A stretch of DNA of 64,000 bases from Candidatus Bathyarchaeota archaeon (GCA_005888745.1 VBBS01000034.1:1-64000); one strand, 5' to 3'. Counted from the stretch's first letter, positions 19,660 through 29,969 are shown. Notes: generated by a model not told the origin, from the sequence alone. Made by a program: numbers and translations.

Positions 19660-20532
19660 CTATGAAAGACGAGTTAGTTTTGCACTGACATCCCATAGCC
19701 TCTGGGCAATCTCCTCGTCATAGGATTCGTCTGAAGACTTCTTCACCTTGCGCTTCTCTACATATTCTCCGTTGAGACCTTTTGCGTCAGGTGAGGAGGC
19801 AAGATAGACAATTGTCTCCGCACCCTGCTCGGGGCTTGTCATGAACATTTTCGGCAGGGCCATAATGAAGCCTACTGGACCTAGTGGTCTACTCCAGATG
19901 TTGGTCGCGACTGTTCCCGGGTGTACCGCGTTGACTGTTACACCTGTTCCTTGGAGTTTCTTGGCGAGTTCATGGGTGAAGAGGACGAGGGCTAGTTTGG
20001 ATTGTCCGTAGGCCTTCCATCCACCATAATCGTTCTCCAGAGTGAGATCGTCGAAGTTGATGTGCCCATTGTAGTGTCCCACTGATGATACGTTGATGAT
20101 TTGGCTTGGAGCGCTGGCCTTCAGCAGGTCAAGTTGGAGGTTTGTTAGGAGGAAGGGGGCGAGATAGTTTGTAGCGAAAGTATTCTCGTAACCGTCGGCG
20201 CTGACGCGTCGTCTTTGGTTGAAGAGTCCAGCGTTGTTGATTAGGACGTGAAGTTGGGAATATTTCTTCTGGAATTCCGATGCGAGGATCCGCACCGACT
20301 TGAGAGACGATAGATCGGCTAGCAAAAGGTCGACTGCGTTGTTTTGCGATTTTCTGATTATTTCGGACCTTGCCGCTTCGCCTCTTTCCTTGCTACGCGC
20401 GACCATAACTATCGTGGCGCCCATTTTGGCGAGTGCTAGGCTGGCTGCTTTTCCGATGCCGGAGTTGGCTCCGGTGACCATGACAACCTTGTCTTTCATC
20501 GTTGTCGTGTCTGGGACTCTTTCGTTCAGCAT
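19660..20532 (-). CDS. SDR-family oxidoreductase (retinol dehydrogenase-like)
   Basis: TGANSGIGKAASLALAKMGA, NNAG, YGQSKLA. Confidence 0.92.
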   Translation of the reverse strand: MLNERVPDTTTMKDKVVMVTGANSGIGKAASLALAKMGATIVMVARSKERGEAARSEIIRKSQNNAVDLLLADLSSLKSVRILASEFQKKYSQLHVLINNAGLFNQRRRVSADGYENTFATNYLAPFLLTNLQLDLLKASAPSQIINVSSVGHYNGHINFDDLTLENDYGGWKAYGQSKLALVLFTHELAKKLQGTGVTVNAVHPGTVATNIWSRPLGPVGFIMALPKMFMTSPEQGAETIVYLASSPDAKGLNGEYVEKRKVKKSSDESYDEEIAQRLWDVSAKLTRLS

Positions 20533-20556
20533 TGTTCGTCACTAAACTGACTGCTG

Positions 20557-20590
20557 GGTCATTATTTAAACGCGTCGGTCATTTTTAAAT
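20557..20590. promoter_or_regulatory. putative TetR operator / overlapping promoters: direct repeat GGTCATTWTTTAAA
   Basis: GGTCATTATTTAAA (20557-20570) and GGTCATTTTTAAAT (20577-20590) between divergent SDR and TetR genes. Confidence 0.45.
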
Positions 20591-20621
20591 ACAACGCACG
20601 GGTACATGTCACAGTATAACG

Positions 20622-21236
20622 ATGCCACGGGTCGTCCCCGAATACAAAGAAGAAGCCAAGACACGGATTCTCGCAGCTGCAAACCAGGTCTTTGGCGAGA
20701 AAGGTTACCGCCAGGCAACCATGGATGACGTGGCTAAGAAGCTGGGTGTCAGCAAGGGAGCGCTCTACCTCTACTTCGCCAGCAAGGAGGAACTGTTCGA
20801 GGCGATCGCCCGAGCAGAACCCCTGGCATTCAAAAAGATCCTATACTCCACTTTTGGCGAGAACAAGAACCCCCTAGAGAGCGCTGGCGAATTCTTCGAC
20901 AAGATGCTGAAGCGCTACGGATCTAACTCGGGACTTAGCTTCGAAATATTCTCAGAAGCCTCACACAACCCTGGACTTCGAAGGGTGCTCAAGAAGACCC
21001 AGGACGAATACGCCGCTACCCTGCAGAACTACTTGGAGGAGGGAAGGAAAAGGGGGTTTATCGATCAAGACTTGGACTTGCGATCCATAACTTATGCCCT
21101 GATTGCCTTGTGGAACGGGATCGAGACAATAGTCGTTACTGGGTTGCCGGTCGAGGACGCGAGACAAGCATGGCTTGAAGGATTCAAAGCCATATTTCTG
21201 CCAAAGAATGACGTTCACGCATCGCGAAATCGCTGA
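20622..21236 (+). CDS. TetR/AcrR-family transcriptional regulator
   Basis: RILAAANQVFGEKGYRQATMDDVAKKLGVSKGALYLYFASKEELF. Confidence 0.95.
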   Translation: MPRVVPEYKEEAKTRILAAANQVFGEKGYRQATMDDVAKKLGVSKGALYLYFASKEELFEAIARAEPLAFKKILYSTFGENKNPLESAGEFFDKMLKRYGSNSGLSFEIFSEASHNPGLRRVLKKTQDEYAATLQNYLEEGRKRGFIDQDLDLRSITYALIALWNGIETIVVTGLPVEDARQAWLEGFKAIFLPKNDVHASRNR

Positions 21237-21454
21237 GCCAGCGCCTGCCGTTAGGATCATCTGGGGATACCGATTGGCTCCCGAAGACTCTTGCGAAACG
21301 CTACGCGATATTTTCTCGGGACCACATGGACTTTGATATGAACAACGTCGTCGGGGGTTGCTCGTAGTTTCAAAGGCATGGTCAACCAGCCATTCTCATT
21401 GTTACGTGAGATAGACATAAAACTGATTTCTCGAAGCGCTCTGGAGTGCGCCAC

Positions 21455-22468
21455 ATGTCTGCAGCGAAGCAACAGCCGGGCGGCATAGGCTCTGGCAAGG
21501 TTGACCGTGTTGTGATCATTTTCAAGGAGAATCATACCTTCGACAATTACTTCGGCACTTTTCCCGGCGCCAACGGGATGATCATGCCAAGATCGCCTAA
21601 TCCACCTCCCAGTGATCCGGACCATCGGCACGGTGCATGGCTGACTCGCCAGACGACATCGGTCCGCCAACAGTTCGTAGAAAGTGATATTCCCACATAC
21701 TTTGCATATGCTAGAAAGTTCACCCTTTGCGATCAATACTTCACAGATGTCGCTGGACCGTCAACGCCAAACCATTTGATGGCGGTGGCTGCCGATTCTC
21801 CCTTCATCGACAACCCTCACCCAGGTGACCCGTCCAGAATCGCTTCTTCACTCCCCCAGAGCCTCGAATCACAAAAGCTAACCTGGGGAAACTACGGGGG
21901 ATACGCGTTTCAATATCTGAGCGGTGTTGGAGGCAGAAACAAGTTCACTTCTGACCGGTTCGCCAAGGATGCGGCCTCAGGAAAACTACCCAACGTCTCA
22001 TGGGTCTATGCCACGAGTCAGTTTGACGAGCATCCTCCGAACCCCGGGAAGGGTCCGATGGGGAACGTGACAACAGGTATGCAGTGGACCGTGGACCAAG
22101 TGAACGCGATTGTGAAAGGAGGGCTCTGGGGAAGGATTGCTATTTTCATAACGTGGGATGACTGGGGAGGATGGTACGACCACGTAAACCCGCCAAATGT
22201 TGAGACTTGGAGGCTCGCAACTCCACAGCCCTCATACAACGGGACCCAGTTCCGATACGGATCACGGGTCCCATGCTTGGTATTGGGTCCATATGCGAAG
22301 AGCGGATACGTTTCGAAGACGTTGCATTCGCACGTCAGCCTACTAAAATTCTGCGAATCCCTGTTCGGGTTGCCTGCGTTGAACCAGCGTGATGCACAAG
22401 CTGACGACATGTCGGACTGTTTTAGTTTCCAGCAAACGCCGGCCCAGCCGGCGCCACCAAAACCTTGA
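21455..22468 (+). CDS. alkaline phosphatase/phospholipase C-family phosphoesterase
   Basis: VVIIFKENHTFDNYFGTFPGANG, FITWDDWGGWYDHVNPP. Confidence 0.88.
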   Translation: MSAAKQQPGGIGSGKVDRVVIIFKENHTFDNYFGTFPGANGMIMPRSPNPPPSDPDHRHGAWLTRQTTSVRQQFVESDIPTYFAYARKFTLCDQYFTDVAGPSTPNHLMAVAADSPFIDNPHPGDPSRIASSLPQSLESQKLTWGNYGGYAFQYLSGVGGRNKFTSDRFAKDAASGKLPNVSWVYATSQFDEHPPNPGKGPMGNVTTGMQWTVDQVNAIVKGGLWGRIAIFITWDDWGGWYDHVNPPNVETWRLATPQPSYNGTQFRYGSRVPCLVLGPYAKSGYVSKTLHSHVSLLKFCESLFGLPALNQRDAQADDMSDCFSFQQTPAQPAPPKP

Positions 22469-22480
22469 CCGGCCCCCGTA

Positions 22481-22915
22481 TTATCCCTGGACCAGAATCG
22501 TCCCTGTCATCTGCGGTGGATGAAATTTACAATGGAAGGCAAAGCTTCCTGCTTGGCTCGTTGTGATTGTTATGTTTGCGTTCTGGATTACCGTGGATTG
22601 GGCTGCCACGACCACATCGTTTGCGTACGGCGCGCCGATCGTGAATGAGTGAGCTTTGTCAGTGGGGTTGTAGAAGTGAATGGTCACAGTGTCGCCCTTG
22701 TTCACTGTGATCTGGGTCGACGAGTAGATGTAATCGGAGCTCAGGTTTGATTGTGCGCTGAAGCTTAGGTCTTGCGCGAACAGATAGATGTCTCGTGTTT
22801 GCGGCGCCGGACTGGAATGCGCAAGATAGCTGGCTGCCAACCCCGTAGCCGATCCAACGATCGCCGCTAGCAAAACGGTTGCGATTAGGAGGTTGCGGGT
22901 GCTCCAGGGAGCCAT
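22481..22915 (-). CDS. membrane-anchored cupredoxin-domain protein
   Basis: N-terminal TM; HSFTIGAPYAND...GSFAFHCKFHPPQMTGTILV type-1 Cu ligands. Confidence 0.85.
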   Translation of the reverse strand: MAPWSTRNLLIATVLLAAIVGSATGLAASYLAHSSPAPQTRDIYLFAQDLSFSAQSNLSSDYIYSSTQITVNKGDTVTIHFYNPTDKAHSFTIGAPYANDVVVAAQSTVIQNANITITTSQAGSFAFHCKFHPPQMTGTILVQG

Positions 22916-22928
22916 GGTCCCATCAACT

Positions 22929-22957
22929 AACGACGTCGTTAAAAGGTTTTACCTTTG
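22929..22957. promoter_or_regulatory. palindromic elements upstream of cupredoxin gene
   Basis: AACGACGTCGTT (22929-22940) perfect palindrome followed by AAAGGT-TTT-ACCTTT inverted repeat. Confidence 0.4.
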
Positions 22958-23057
22958 TAGTGCCTTTCACACGCCCAGGGCAGAGTGTGGTTCTTTGTAA
23001 TCGCTTGTAGACGCGCCGAATATATCCACTGATAACTCCTGTCCCCGGGAATAATCT

Positions 23058-24545
23058 TTGAACAACAATCTCAACCCACGGAACAAAATAGACATCCTAA
23101 CGCGCGTCCTACGATTGTCGACGATTCTGCTCGTAATAGGACTTAGCACACTATACTCTATCGGAAACGCAAAAGCCGCAAGCTTCACATTCAACAACTA
23201 CGAGCTTGGAAACACCCCTGGAATAACCTGCCCCAATACATTGGCAAACTGTTACAATTTCGCTGCAGAGCCCGCAATACGAGCCGACCCGGCCGGCAAC
23301 TTCTACTCTTCCTCAGAGAACGGGCTGTCAGGAGGAACTGACGCCTGGAAATCTACCGACGCCGGGCTCCACTACATCTCGCTAGCATCTCCTAACAGCG
23401 CGTCCGCGGCGGGAACGCAGTTCTCTCCAGCGGGCGGAGACACGGACTTGGCTGTCGCATCAGCCCTGAACGGGAACGGATTCTACAACGTCTACGTAGC
23501 AAGCCTCGCACTGACCAATGTTTACGTGAGCACTAGCACTGACGGCGGTAGCACATGGCTTCTCAATCCGACAGGTGCTTCTGTACCGGGCGACGACAGA
23601 CCGTGGATCGCTGCCGAGGGGGCTGGCAAAGTCTGCGTCTCCTATCACAGCATCACTGCCACGAACGACATTTTCGTCACATGTAGCAATGACGCCGGCA
23701 TGACCTTCGCCCAGACAGGAAACGCGTTCGATGCGAACCATCTCTGGTTGGCGTCCTTCCAGAACGCGATAGGAAATCTCGCAATCGACCCAGGGAACCA
23801 CAACATCTACCAGTCCCTCAGCGGAATCGCAAGCGCAACAGAGACCACATGTCTCAACTGCGGTCTTCATACGATCTGGTTAGCAGTATCCACTGATGGC
23901 GGCATAACATTTACTGACCATGCGGCGTACGTCAACCCGAACACGTCCGTCTCCTACGGACACCAGTTTGTCAACGTCAGCGTTGACCTGGCAGGAAACA
24001 TTTACCTTGTATTCACCGATGACCACAACCTCTACTATAGTTTCTCCACCGATCATGGAACAAGCTGGTCAGCTCCATCACAGATCAACCAGAGCCCGTC
24101 CGCTACCGCCATCATGCCTTGGAGTATCGCCGGTGGAGCGGGCAAACTTGACGTTGTTTGGTATGGAACATCCTACTACGACGGCGTGAAAACTCCCGAC
24201 AACTATCCCTCAAGCGCTGCATGGTACGTCTACTTCGCACAGAACCTCCAAGCAACAACCCCCGGAAGCATATTCTCTCAGCAAGCAGCGACACCAGTGA
24301 TCCATAACGGTGGAGTGTGTGAGTCCGGGGCCACTTGCACCGGAAACCGAGACCTGTACGATGACTTCGGAGTAGCCGCAAGTCCAACGACAGGTCTAGC
24401 ATCTATCGTCTACAGCGATGACCAGTACAGCAACACGCCAACACATCCTGCCGGGCCCTACTGTACACCTAGCCGGACCAACACAGGCTCCTGCGACAGC
24501 ACCAATATCGCAACGCAAACATCTGGCACAGGAATATTTCCCTAA
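23058..24545 (+). CDS. secreted BNR/Asp-box (sialidase-like) beta-propeller protein
   Basis: Signal peptide; Asp-boxes STDGGSTW, SNDAGMTF, STDGGITF, STDHGTSW. Confidence 0.75.
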   Translation: MNNNLNPRNKIDILTRVLRLSTILLVIGLSTLYSIGNAKAASFTFNNYELGNTPGITCPNTLANCYNFAAEPAIRADPAGNFYSSSENGLSGGTDAWKSTDAGLHYISLASPNSASAAGTQFSPAGGDTDLAVASALNGNGFYNVYVASLALTNVYVSTSTDGGSTWLLNPTGASVPGDDRPWIAAEGAGKVCVSYHSITATNDIFVTCSNDAGMTFAQTGNAFDANHLWLASFQNAIGNLAIDPGNHNIYQSLSGIASATETTCLNCGLHTIWLAVSTDGGITFTDHAAYVNPNTSVSYGHQFVNVSVDLAGNIYLVFTDDHNLYYSFSTDHGTSWSAPSQINQSPSATAIMPWSIAGGAGKLDVVWYGTSYYDGVKTPDNYPSSAAWYVYFAQNLQATTPGSIFSQQAATPVIHNGGVCESGATCTGNRDLYDDFGVAASPTTGLASIVYSDDQYSNTPTHPAGPYCTPSRTNTGSCDSTNIATQTSGTGIFP

Positions 24546-24634
24546 GAAAATACCAATACAGAGCTCGGAGGCATCAAGCCTCCTCACCCCCTTTTTTTCC
24601 CTACGTCTCCTAGTGTCCAGAGCGGGTTCGGATT

Positions 24635-25312
24635 CTAGCTGCGCGATACGGCCTGTCTTGGGGACGGCTGAGCGTATGGAGGCTTCAGCTCATCAGGAGT
24701 GATTTCCCCTACAGTTAGTTGTTGGTCAGCGTTCTGAACGAACAGCTTTGCGACGATCTGGTCTTCACTTTCTTCCAGCTCAACCTTCATGTTAAGGAGT
24801 GAAAAGACTGATCTGACGAACTCAGCGTAGAAAGCTGAAGCAAGGGGTCCACAATCATGCCTGAGAATCGCGACATAGGCTCGTCCGTCATGGGTGCACT
24901 CGAATTCGAAATTGTGATTGTAGTGCGAGGCTACCCGGTCCAACGACTTTATCACGTTTTCCAAGTTGAAATCCTTGAACCAGAAAGCGACCAGAGCGAC
25001 TCCCTCATGTTCACCTGTTCTCTTACCAATAGTCCTTGCCTGCTCTTCCGACATCAGACTGAAGAATGTCTTCAGGAGCCCCCTGGATATTGTGACTAGG
25101 CCGAACTTTTCCGCGAAGGCGTCGTACTCCACCTGCTTTCTAAGCGCCTGGTTTGCAATGACATTGACACTGATCTTGTCCTTCTGCGCGAGTTCGTCGA
25201 GTTGCTCGCCTACGTCAGTGTCGATGCGGAAGATTCGGGTCTCGATTCGCCTCATTTTCGTACCGTAACAATCCTCGAGGAAAATAGATACGGGAATCGT
25301 AACCAAACCCAT
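24635..25312 (-). CDS. hypothetical protein with RHH-like N-terminus
   Basis: RIFRIDTDVGEQLDELAQKDKISVNVIANQALRKQVEYDAFAEKFG; ORF 225 aa. Confidence 0.5.
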   Translation of the reverse strand: MGLVTIPVSIFLEDCYGTKMRRIETRIFRIDTDVGEQLDELAQKDKISVNVIANQALRKQVEYDAFAEKFGLVTISRGLLKTFFSLMSEEQARTIGKRTGEHEGVALVAFWFKDFNLENVIKSLDRVASHYNHNFEFECTHDGRAYVAILRHDCGPLASAFYAEFVRSVFSLLNMKVELEESEDQIVAKLFVQNADQQLTVGEITPDELKPPYAQPSPRQAVSRS

Positions 25313-25405
25313 AATCGCCTGGGACTCATTGAACCTCGCAAAGGGGACCGTACGGATTAATTATAGACGGCCAAACCAGCGATCCCAAGTCGAAAATCTG
25401 GTTTC

Positions 25406-27100
25406 TTGATGAAAAAACCGACACATGTAGGAGAACGAACGAGCCAACAGCAATCAGAAACTGCCGCTCAGCTTCTTGTTGAATGCTTAGAGAATGAAGG
25501 TGTCAAATACGCCTTTGGAATACCGGGCGAGGAGAACATACACGTCATCGACGCGCTGAACAATTCGTCTATCCACTTCGTTCTCGTTCGTCACGAGCAA
25601 GCTGCCTCGTTCATGGCAGACATCTACGGCCGCCTGACCGGTCAGGCAGGAGTATGTGTGGGGACTCTTGGGCCTGGAGCCATCAATCTCCTGCTAGGGA
25701 CGGCAGACGCCAACACGGACAGTGTGCCACTTGTTGCAATAAGCGCCCAGGGTGGCTTGAATCGGATCTACAAGGAATCCCACCAGATAATCGATCTCGT
25801 CAGCATGTTCAAGCCCGTCACAAAGTGGGCTGAACTAATCCCAAGACCAGAGGCTGTACCGGAGATGGTACGGAAAGCGTTCAAGCTTGCGCAGACCGAG
25901 CGTCCCGGAGCCGTCTATCTTGCATTGCCAGAGGATGTAGAAAAAATGCCCGTGCCGCCGGGTCATCGTCCGTTAGAAATCAATGTGGTGCGCGATACCT
26001 CTCCTTCTCCTGCTCAGATAACGCGGGCTGCGAAAGTAATGGAGGCTGCAAAGAGACCTGTCCTGCTTGCAGGACACGGTGCCGTGCGCAATCACGCTCG
26101 TGAAGCGTTGGTTCGTTTCTCAGAGCACCTCCAAATTCCGGTCGCGACGACGTTCATGGGCAAGGGAGTCTTTCCCGATAACCATCCCAATGCGCTAGGC
26201 ACGATAGGATTCATGGTGCACGACTATGCCAATTTCGGCTTCGACCAAGCGGACGTCATTGTATGTGTTGGGTACGACATGCAGGAGTTTGACCCGGTAA
26301 AGATAAATCCGAAAGGGGAGAAGCAGATCATTCACATCCATCGCTATCCGGCTCAGGTTGACGCTCACTACCACCTGGCCGTCGGTATTCAAGGTGACAT
26401 TTCAGAGTCGCTTGACGCCCTAGCCCGGGAGACTAAACCCAATCCGGCATCGAACCCGACAGGTCAGAAGATTCGTCGTCTGTTACAGGAGGAACTTGAG
26501 ATGGGAAGAAGCGACAACTCCTACCCTGTCAAGCCCCAACGGCTCGTCGCGGATATTCGAGCGGCGATGGGCGAGAAGGACATCGTGCTTGTTGACACGG
26601 GCGCGGTGAAGATGTGGATGGCCCGGTTGTACCCGACCTATCAGCCGAACACTTGCATCGTCTCCAACGGGCTCTCGACAATGGCCTTCGCTCTCCCGGG
26701 AGCGATTGCCGCGAAGCTTGCCTTTCGCGACCGCAAGGTGTTGGCTGTCGCTGGCGACGCCGGTTTCTTGATGAACTCGATGGAGCTTGAGACTGCTGTG
26801 AGAGAGAAGATGCCTCTTGTCGTGTTGATCTGGGTGGACGGGTCCTATGGCATGATCAAGTGGGAGATGGACCTCGAGCTCGGACACCACTCCCATGTCG
26901 ACTTTGGCAATCCAGACTTTGTCAAGTTCGCCGAGAGCTTCGGGGCCAAGGGCTACCAGATAGCACGAGCTGGAGATCTACTTCCCACGATGAAGAATGC
27001 GCTAGCCGATGACCGCGTTTCCGTCATAGCCTGCGCAGTCGACTACACCCAAAACACAGCGCTAACGAACAAGCTGGGAGATCTCACCGAACCCATGTAG
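25406..27100 (+). CDS. acetolactate synthase large subunit-like ThDP enzyme
   Basis: Starts AAQLLVECLENEGVKYAFGIPGEENI; RHEQAASFMADIYGR; GDAGFLMNSMELETA ThDP motif. Confidence 0.9.
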   Translation: MMKKPTHVGERTSQQQSETAAQLLVECLENEGVKYAFGIPGEENIHVIDALNNSSIHFVLVRHEQAASFMADIYGRLTGQAGVCVGTLGPGAINLLLGTADANTDSVPLVAISAQGGLNRIYKESHQIIDLVSMFKPVTKWAELIPRPEAVPEMVRKAFKLAQTERPGAVYLALPEDVEKMPVPPGHRPLEINVVRDTSPSPAQITRAAKVMEAAKRPVLLAGHGAVRNHAREALVRFSEHLQIPVATTFMGKGVFPDNHPNALGTIGFMVHDYANFGFDQADVIVCVGYDMQEFDPVKINPKGEKQIIHIHRYPAQVDAHYHLAVGIQGDISESLDALARETKPNPASNPTGQKIRRLLQEELEMGRSDNSYPVKPQRLVADIRAAMGEKDIVLVDTGAVKMWMARLYPTYQPNTCIVSNGLSTMAFALPGAIAAKLAFRDRKVLAVAGDAGFLMNSMELETAVREKMPLVVLIWVDGSYGMIKWEMDLELGHHSHVDFGNPDFVKFAESFGAKGYQIARAGDLLPTMKNALADDRVSVIACAVDYTQNTALTNKLGDLTEPM

Positions 27101-27157
27101 TAGCCAGGAGCGATTCTCTTGCCGTCATGTTCTAGCGCAAGGGTCTTAGCCATCTAA

Positions 27158-28372
27158 GTGGCTAGACCATCAAGTCTGGTTCTTGTTTTGAAGGAGAAAA
27201 AATTCAAGCATATTGAGACCAAGCTGATTCATTCAGGTGAGCCAGAGCCTCGGGTCCAGGGGGCTGTGAGTATGCCGATTTTCCAGTCGGCAATGTTCGA
27301 GACCCGCAAAGAACCCGGCTACCATGATATCGAGTATATTCGCCTGAATAACACACCGAACGCGAAGGTGCTCCATGAGAAACTGGCCGCGGTTGAAGGC
27401 GCGGAGGACGCCCTTGTGGCCGCGAGTGGAATGGCGGCCATCTCTACTACCATGCTCACGTTCCTCCATAACGGGGACCACCTGCTCATCCAGAACTGCT
27501 TGTACGGTGGGACCCATGATTTTGTCACCAAAGACCTTCACACGTTCGGGATATCCTATGATTTCATCGATGGCAACGACCCCGAGTCTTGGGAAAAGAA
27601 ACGACGTCCCAACACAAAGGCGATCTATGTCGAAACGATGACAAATCCAATGCTGGAGGTGGCAGACCATAAAGCGGTTGTCAAATTCGCAAGAGCCCAC
27701 GGACTCATATCCATGATCGACAACACTTTCGCCAGCCCGATCAACTTTCGCCCCATCGAACACGGATACGATCTCTCACTCCACAGCGCCACGAAGTACC
27801 TGAACGGCCATGCGGACATCGTCGCGGGGGCCGTTATTGGAAACTCTGAGTTGGTGAGTAAAGTCAAACATCGACTGGATCATCTTGGTGGAAGCTTGGA
27901 CCCGCACGCTTGTTTCCTGTTGCATCGCGGTATGAAGACGCTGGCGCTTCGTATGAAGCACCACAACGAAAGCGCTCTCAAGATTGCGAGATTTCTAGAG
28001 GACCATAACACCGTTGCCGGGGTGAACTATCCAGGACTCATGAGCCATCCTCAGCATAGCCGGGCGGGAGAGTTGTTTGACGGTTTCAGCGGCATGCTTA
28101 GCTTCGAACCAAAAGGAGGAAAGACCGCTGCTGAGCAATTCATGAAAAACGTCTCTATCCCGATAATCGCGCCGAGCCTTGGCGGAGTCGAGAGTCTACT
28201 CACTCGACCCGCGGCCACCTCTCACTCAGGAATGACTCCAGAAGACAGGAAGAAACTCGGGATTACAGACGGACTAATTCGAGTATCCATTGGAGTCGAA
28301 GCGACAGAAGACTTGATCGCGGATTTCGGAGAGGCGTTAGAAGCAATTAGAACCGTAGCCAGCGTCCCTTAA
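27158..28372 (+). CDS. PLP-dependent trans-sulfuration enzyme (cystathionine gamma-synthase/beta-lyase/methionine gamma-lyase family)
   Basis: LSLHSATKYLNGHADIVAGAV PLP-Lys motif, DNTFASPINFRP. Confidence 0.92.
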   Translation: MARPSSLVLVLKEKKFKHIETKLIHSGEPEPRVQGAVSMPIFQSAMFETRKEPGYHDIEYIRLNNTPNAKVLHEKLAAVEGAEDALVAASGMAAISTTMLTFLHNGDHLLIQNCLYGGTHDFVTKDLHTFGISYDFIDGNDPESWEKKRRPNTKAIYVETMTNPMLEVADHKAVVKFARAHGLISMIDNTFASPINFRPIEHGYDLSLHSATKYLNGHADIVAGAVIGNSELVSKVKHRLDHLGGSLDPHACFLLHRGMKTLALRMKHHNESALKIARFLEDHNTVAGVNYPGLMSHPQHSRAGELFDGFSGMLSFEPKGGKTAAEQFMKNVSIPIIAPSLGGVESLLTRPAATSHSGMTPEDRKKLGITDGLIRVSIGVEATEDLIADFGEALEAIRTVASVP

Positions 28373-28391
28373 GAGCCCAAGGGAAGCTCGA

Positions 28392-28991
28392 TCAAACAAG
28401 CTCGTCAGAAAGACGTTTCAGATCCTCACCAACGATCTGCATGACGCGCCAGTGCTCTCTGAAATGACCCCCCAATCGGTGATAGACGTCTATGGCTTGA
28501 GTGTTCCAATCAAGCACTTCCCATCGCATCCCATAACAGTTCTCTGTGATGGCGATTCGTGCCAGATGAATCATCAAAGCCTTTCCTATGCCCTTGCCTC
28601 GGAAAGGCGGCCGCACAAAAAGATCTTCTAGGAAGAGGCCATGCCTTCCCTGCCACGTTGAATAGTTCTGGAAAAAGAAGGCCATACCGGCCGGGTTACT
28701 ATCCCACTCAGCAATCAGTACCCTGAACCTAGGATTCACAGCAAAGCCATCCCTGATCAAGTCGTCTTCTGTCGCTCGAACGGCATCGGGTTCCCTCTCA
28801 TACTCCGCCAACTCGCGAATGAAAGACAAGATCAACGGGACGTCTTCCAATGTCCCCCTGCGAATCCTCAACATGGCTTGCAGCTTCACGTTTTTCTTCT
28901 CTCTGGTTTGCGGGCTTGCTTTCGGTTGCAACCCAGTCCGATGCGGCCACAGCAATAAGCCCGCGACATGAATGGCGAGGGAGCAGTCCAA
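28392..28991 (-). CDS. GNAT-family N-acetyltransferase
   Basis: LFVRPPFRGKGIGKALMIHLA. Confidence 0.9.
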   Translation of the reverse strand: MDCSLAIHVAGLLLWPHRTGLQPKASPQTREKKNVKLQAMLRIRRGTLEDVPLILSFIRELAEYEREPDAVRATEDDLIRDGFAVNPRFRVLIAEWDSNPAGMAFFFQNYSTWQGRHGLFLEDLFVRPPFRGKGIGKALMIHLARIAITENCYGMRWEVLDWNTQAIDVYHRLGGHFREHWRVMQIVGEDLKRLSDELV

Positions 28992-29018
28992 GTTAAATCT
29001 CCAATCCGACTTGATGAA

Positions 29019-29969
29019 CTAACAGCAGCACTTTGGGTTGTCATAATACTCGCGGGCGATGGTTGTCATGACCGGGTCGTCGCTTACAATCGCATGACAC
29101 TTGTCCGAGCCCCAATTTGACACAGTGACAAGTTTCGAATCATCAGAGAGTAGGAGGTTGCATTTACAGATCAGTTCTTTGACGTGGCCCATGGTTTCGG
29201 CCGTTTCCACAAGTTCCGGTGTCACTGCTGAGCGTACCTTCACCTTTCTGGCTCTAGCCTCGAGTAGTGCTGGATGTACTGCTTCGAGAAGGTCTTTGTC
29301 GAATGTTAAGAAGAGAATTTGTTTCTTGGAATCTTCGATCGCACTTCGCAGTCTCTGGATCACGTTGGGCTTCCCCTTGACTATGTAGGCGATCTCCAGC
29401 TCTCCGGGAGTCGCAGCTCTCTTCGCTAGAGGCTCGATAGATCTCTTGACGCTTGCCAGCGTCTTGAGCTTTTCAACATGTTCCCTCTCTGCATTCTTTT
29501 TCAGACTGTCAACTATCTGATCAGGATCTAGGGCTCGGTACATGCTAGGATTTCCTCTGCTTACATGTATGAGATTCCATTTTCTCTCAAGATCGTCGAG
29601 CGCCTGATAGATCTTAGAGTCGGGTATGCCGGTAAGCTTGCAAAGTTGGCTGGCCGAGGCTCCCGGATTTTCGATCAGCGCGGTGAGGACCCGGGCGGGA
29701 TAGCCTGCGACGCCTAGCTCCGATAACTTCGTTACAAGATCTTGCTTGAGGGGGCTTGGCTCGTAAACTGTTGTTGGTCTCGACGTTCTATGTTCTACCT
29801 TCTTCTTCGGTGAGGTAGGAAGAGATCGCTTAAATAGTTTTCTACTACTGGAGCGTAGTAGAGAACATATGATAGGAAAATCTTTTGCTAGAAAGCTCGG
29901 ATTGTTTCTGGCAAGTAACAATTGCGGATCTTGGTGCTTGGCCGAAGGCATTTGCAAACTCACAACCAC
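29019..29969 (-). CDS. TrmB-family transcriptional regulator with Cys-rich C-terminus
   Basis: wHTH LGVAGYPARVLTALIENPGASASQLCKLTGIPDSKIYQALDDLERKW; C-terminus ...EYYDNPKCCC; divergent from arsM. True start uncertain. Confidence 0.85.
   Translation of the reverse strand: MVVSLQMPSAKHQDPQLLLARNNPSFLAKDFPIICSLLRSSSRKLFKRSLPTSPKKKVEHRTSRPTTVYEPSPLKQDLVTKLSELGVAGYPARVLTALIENPGASASQLCKLTGIPDSKIYQALDDLERKWNLIHVSRGNPSMYRALDPDQIVDSLKKNAEREHVEKLKTLASVKRSIEPLAKRAATPGELEIAYIVKGKPNVIQRLRSAIEDSKKQILFLTFDKDLLEAVHPALLEARARKVKVRSAVTPELVETAETMGHVKELICKCNLLLSDDSKLVTVSNWGSDKCHAIVSDDPVMTTIAREYYDNPKCCC
29841..29862. promoter_or_regulatory. inverted repeat TCTACTAC-N6-GTAGTAGA, putative operator
   Basis: Perfect 8-bp arms immediately beside TATA-like AACTATTTAAG (minus strand) in the TrmB/arsM divergent region. 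Confidence 0.5.
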
